Of a DNA stretch of 5,506 bases, positions 4,443 to 5,506 are shown one piece after another. The stretch lies in assembly GCA_009839405.1 (NCBI GenBank), contig VXPR01000017.1, positions 1 through 5,506 on the forward strand. Direction: 5' to 3'. Made by a program: the position numbers and the translations under genes. Each line of letters starts with the position of its first letter. Positions within the stretch are counted from its first letter, which is position 1. The stretch comes from Gammaproteobacteria bacterium (GTDB taxonomy: Bacteria; Pseudomonadota; Gammaproteobacteria; Pseudomonadales; Azotimanducaceae). Below the pieces are notes generated by a model, which was given only the letters and a program-made list of their open reading frames with translations, was not told the DNA's origin and searched no databases.

Positions 4443-5506
4443 CTAGGTCTTGTGACGCAGCACCTGGCCGGCGCGGGTGCCCGTGTGCTCGCCGTCAACC
4501 ACGTTCACCTCGCCGTTGACGATGGTGGTGTGGTAGCCCTTCGAGCGCTGGATGTAGCGTGGGGCGCCGCCGGGGAAGTCGTGCACCAGTTGCGGCTGGC
4601 ACTCGACCACTGCGCTGGCGTCGAACACGTTCACGTCGGCGCGCATGCCGGGCTTTAGCGTGCCGCGGTCGGTGATGCCGATGACGCGGGCGGGGCCGGA
4701 GGTGAGGCGCCTAATGCCTTCGCCCATCGTGTAGCGCCCGGCGTCGCGCACCCAGTGCGACAGCAGGAAGGTGGACCAACCCGCATCCATGATCTGGGAT
4801 ACGTGGGCACCGGCGTCGCCGAGGCCCGGGAACACGTGCTCGTGCTCGATCAGGTCACCCAAGGCGTTCATGTTGCGGGCGAAGGCGCGGTAGTTGAAAA
4901 GGCCAAGGCCCTTGCTTTCGCGCGACACCCGCAGCCACGTCTCGCACCAGTGTTCGCCGGCCGCGGCCGCCATCGCCGCCAGGTTCTGCTCCGGGCCGGC
5001 GGTGTAGTCCGGCGTTTCGGCTGTGCCGAGATAGTAAAGGTTGTCCGGCGGCAGACGCATCGCGCCTTCAACCTTCGCTTCCTCCACCAGCTTCGCGACC
5101 ATGTCGGCGTTGCCGATGGCCTCGAGCCGGCCGGCGAGGTCCATCGCCTGCAGCTTGCTCCACGCCTCGCCGGTGATGGGGAAGCGCGACTGCAAGCCAT
5201 ACATGGAACCGGAACTGCGAACGTGGGTGATGGCGGTCACGTCGCCCGCCTCCGTGCGCAACTCCTCGAGCGCATCGCGGCGTTCGATGCCCGAATCCGC
5301 CTCCGGCCCAGCGCCATAGCTGAACAGAATGCGACTTTGGCTCGCGCCGGCGATCTGCTTCAGCACATCGAAGCCAGCGCCCACGGCTTGCATGAGGGCA
5401 CCCCGCGGGCCCACCGCCTTGCCGATCTCGACCAGTTCCGCCGGGTCGGCAAAGGTGCCCGGTACGCTGCGGCCGTCCGGCAGCCGGTGCGGTGCGTGGC
5501 GGTTGG
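4443..5506 (-). CDS. D-aminoacylase-like amidohydrolase, C-terminal part (5' end outside window)
   Basis: This is the C-terminal part (353 codons) of an amidohydrolase-superfamily enzyme of the N-acyl-D-amino-acid deacylase type, which hydrolyses amide bonds using metal bound in a TIM barrel. Family marks in order are PHRLPDGRSVPGTF near the window edge, the late-barrel motif FPGLGDAGAHV with the conserved catalytic Asp (codon 4815-4817), STFLLSHWVRD, RGTLKPGMRADVNVFD, which returns to the small beta-sandwich domain, HDFPGGAPRYIQ, and the closing NGEVNVVDGEHTGTRAGQVL. The metal-binding HxH of the first strand and the other His ligands lie upstream, outside the window. Homology is continuous to the edge in the same frame, so the GTG at 5414 and internal ATGs are not the start. 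The gene converges on the TA patch and probably terminates at the hairpin 4378-4409. The exact substrate is unknown: D-aminoacylase is the best-known member, but annotated relatives often act on other amides. Confidence 0.9.
   Translation of the reverse strand, partial: NRHAPHRLPDGRSVPGTFADPAELVEIGKAVGPRGALMQAVGAGFDVLKQIAGASQSRILFSYGAGPEADSGIERRDALEELRTEAGDVTAITHVRSSGSMYGLQSRFPITGEAWSKLQAMDLAGRLEAIGNADMVAKLVEEAKVEGAMRLPPDNLYYLGTAETPDYTAGPEQNLAAMAAAAGEHWCETWLRVSRESKGLGLFNYRAFARNMNALGDLIEHEHVFPGLGDAGAHVSQIMDAGWSTFLLSHWVRDAGRYTMGEGIRRLTSGPARVIGITDRGTLKPGMRADVNVFDASAVVECQPQLVHDFPGGAPRYIQRSKGYHTTIVNGEVNVVDGEHTGTRAGQVLRHKT

Noticed and set aside
3997..4446. Open frame of 149 codons covering the end of vapC and the decayed TA copy
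   Set aside because: It is open by chance: it overlaps the vapC end in another frame and carries toxin-like residues only in its middle, then loses the family frame.
5412..5414. GTG at 5414 (- strand) as the amidohydrolase start
   Set aside because: The family sequence (PHRLPDGRSVPGTF and following) continues in the same frame to the window edge.

Overview
The window is GC-rich bacterial DNA with tightly packed genes, from the look of it a proteobacterium. The sterol-reductase-like gene and the Tat-exported dienelactone hydrolase resemble families I associate with environmental Gammaproteobacteria, but nothing here fixes the taxon. No rRNA, tRNA, CRISPR array, insertion sequence or transposase is visible.

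Layout: (1) 1-435 (+) is the 3' part of a 5'-3' exonuclease / flap-endonuclease-like gene with its H3TH domain. Its usual Asp-rich metal-site loop reads GSAAKG. (2) 612-1706 (+) encodes a multi-pass membrane protein of the ERG4/ERG24 sterol reductase family, with a plausible promoter whose -10 box lies at the centre of a perfect palindrome. (3) 1763-2644 (+) encodes a Tat-exported dienelactone-hydrolase-family enzyme with an intact Cys-Asp-His triad. (4) 2689-4360 (+) is a patch of toxin-antitoxin (TA) genes: a RelE/HigB-like toxin broken by a one-base deletion, its intact Xre-type antitoxin, an intact VapB-like antitoxin, a VapC/PIN toxin broken by two one-base deletions, and then a heavily decayed second copy of the first TA module. 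(5) 4378-4409 is a perfect 13-bp hairpin between convergent transcription units. (6) 4443-5506 (-) is the C-terminal part of a D-aminoacylase-like amidohydrolase that enters from the right edge.

How it works together: the exonuclease, reductase, hydrolase and amidohydrolase look like ordinary chromosomal genes with no obvious shared pathway. The reductase and hydrolase are 56 bp apart and could be co-transcribed. The TA patch lies between the hydrolase and the amidohydrolase and looks like a graveyard: both toxins are disabled and both antitoxins are open. This is the expected end state of addiction modules that have lost their killer function while the antitoxin is kept or has not yet decayed. 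All three toxin lesions are single-base losses within about 800 bp, and I see none in the other genes here. That argues for real decay, though assembly error must be excluded.

I do not see a clearly new multi-gene system. The most interesting points are the nested TA arrangement (HigBA-like, VapBC, decayed HigBA-like) with the same net frame change in both toxin copies, the likely leaderless TA promoter with an overlapping operator palindrome, the bacterial sterol reductase, and the Asp-less exonuclease loop.
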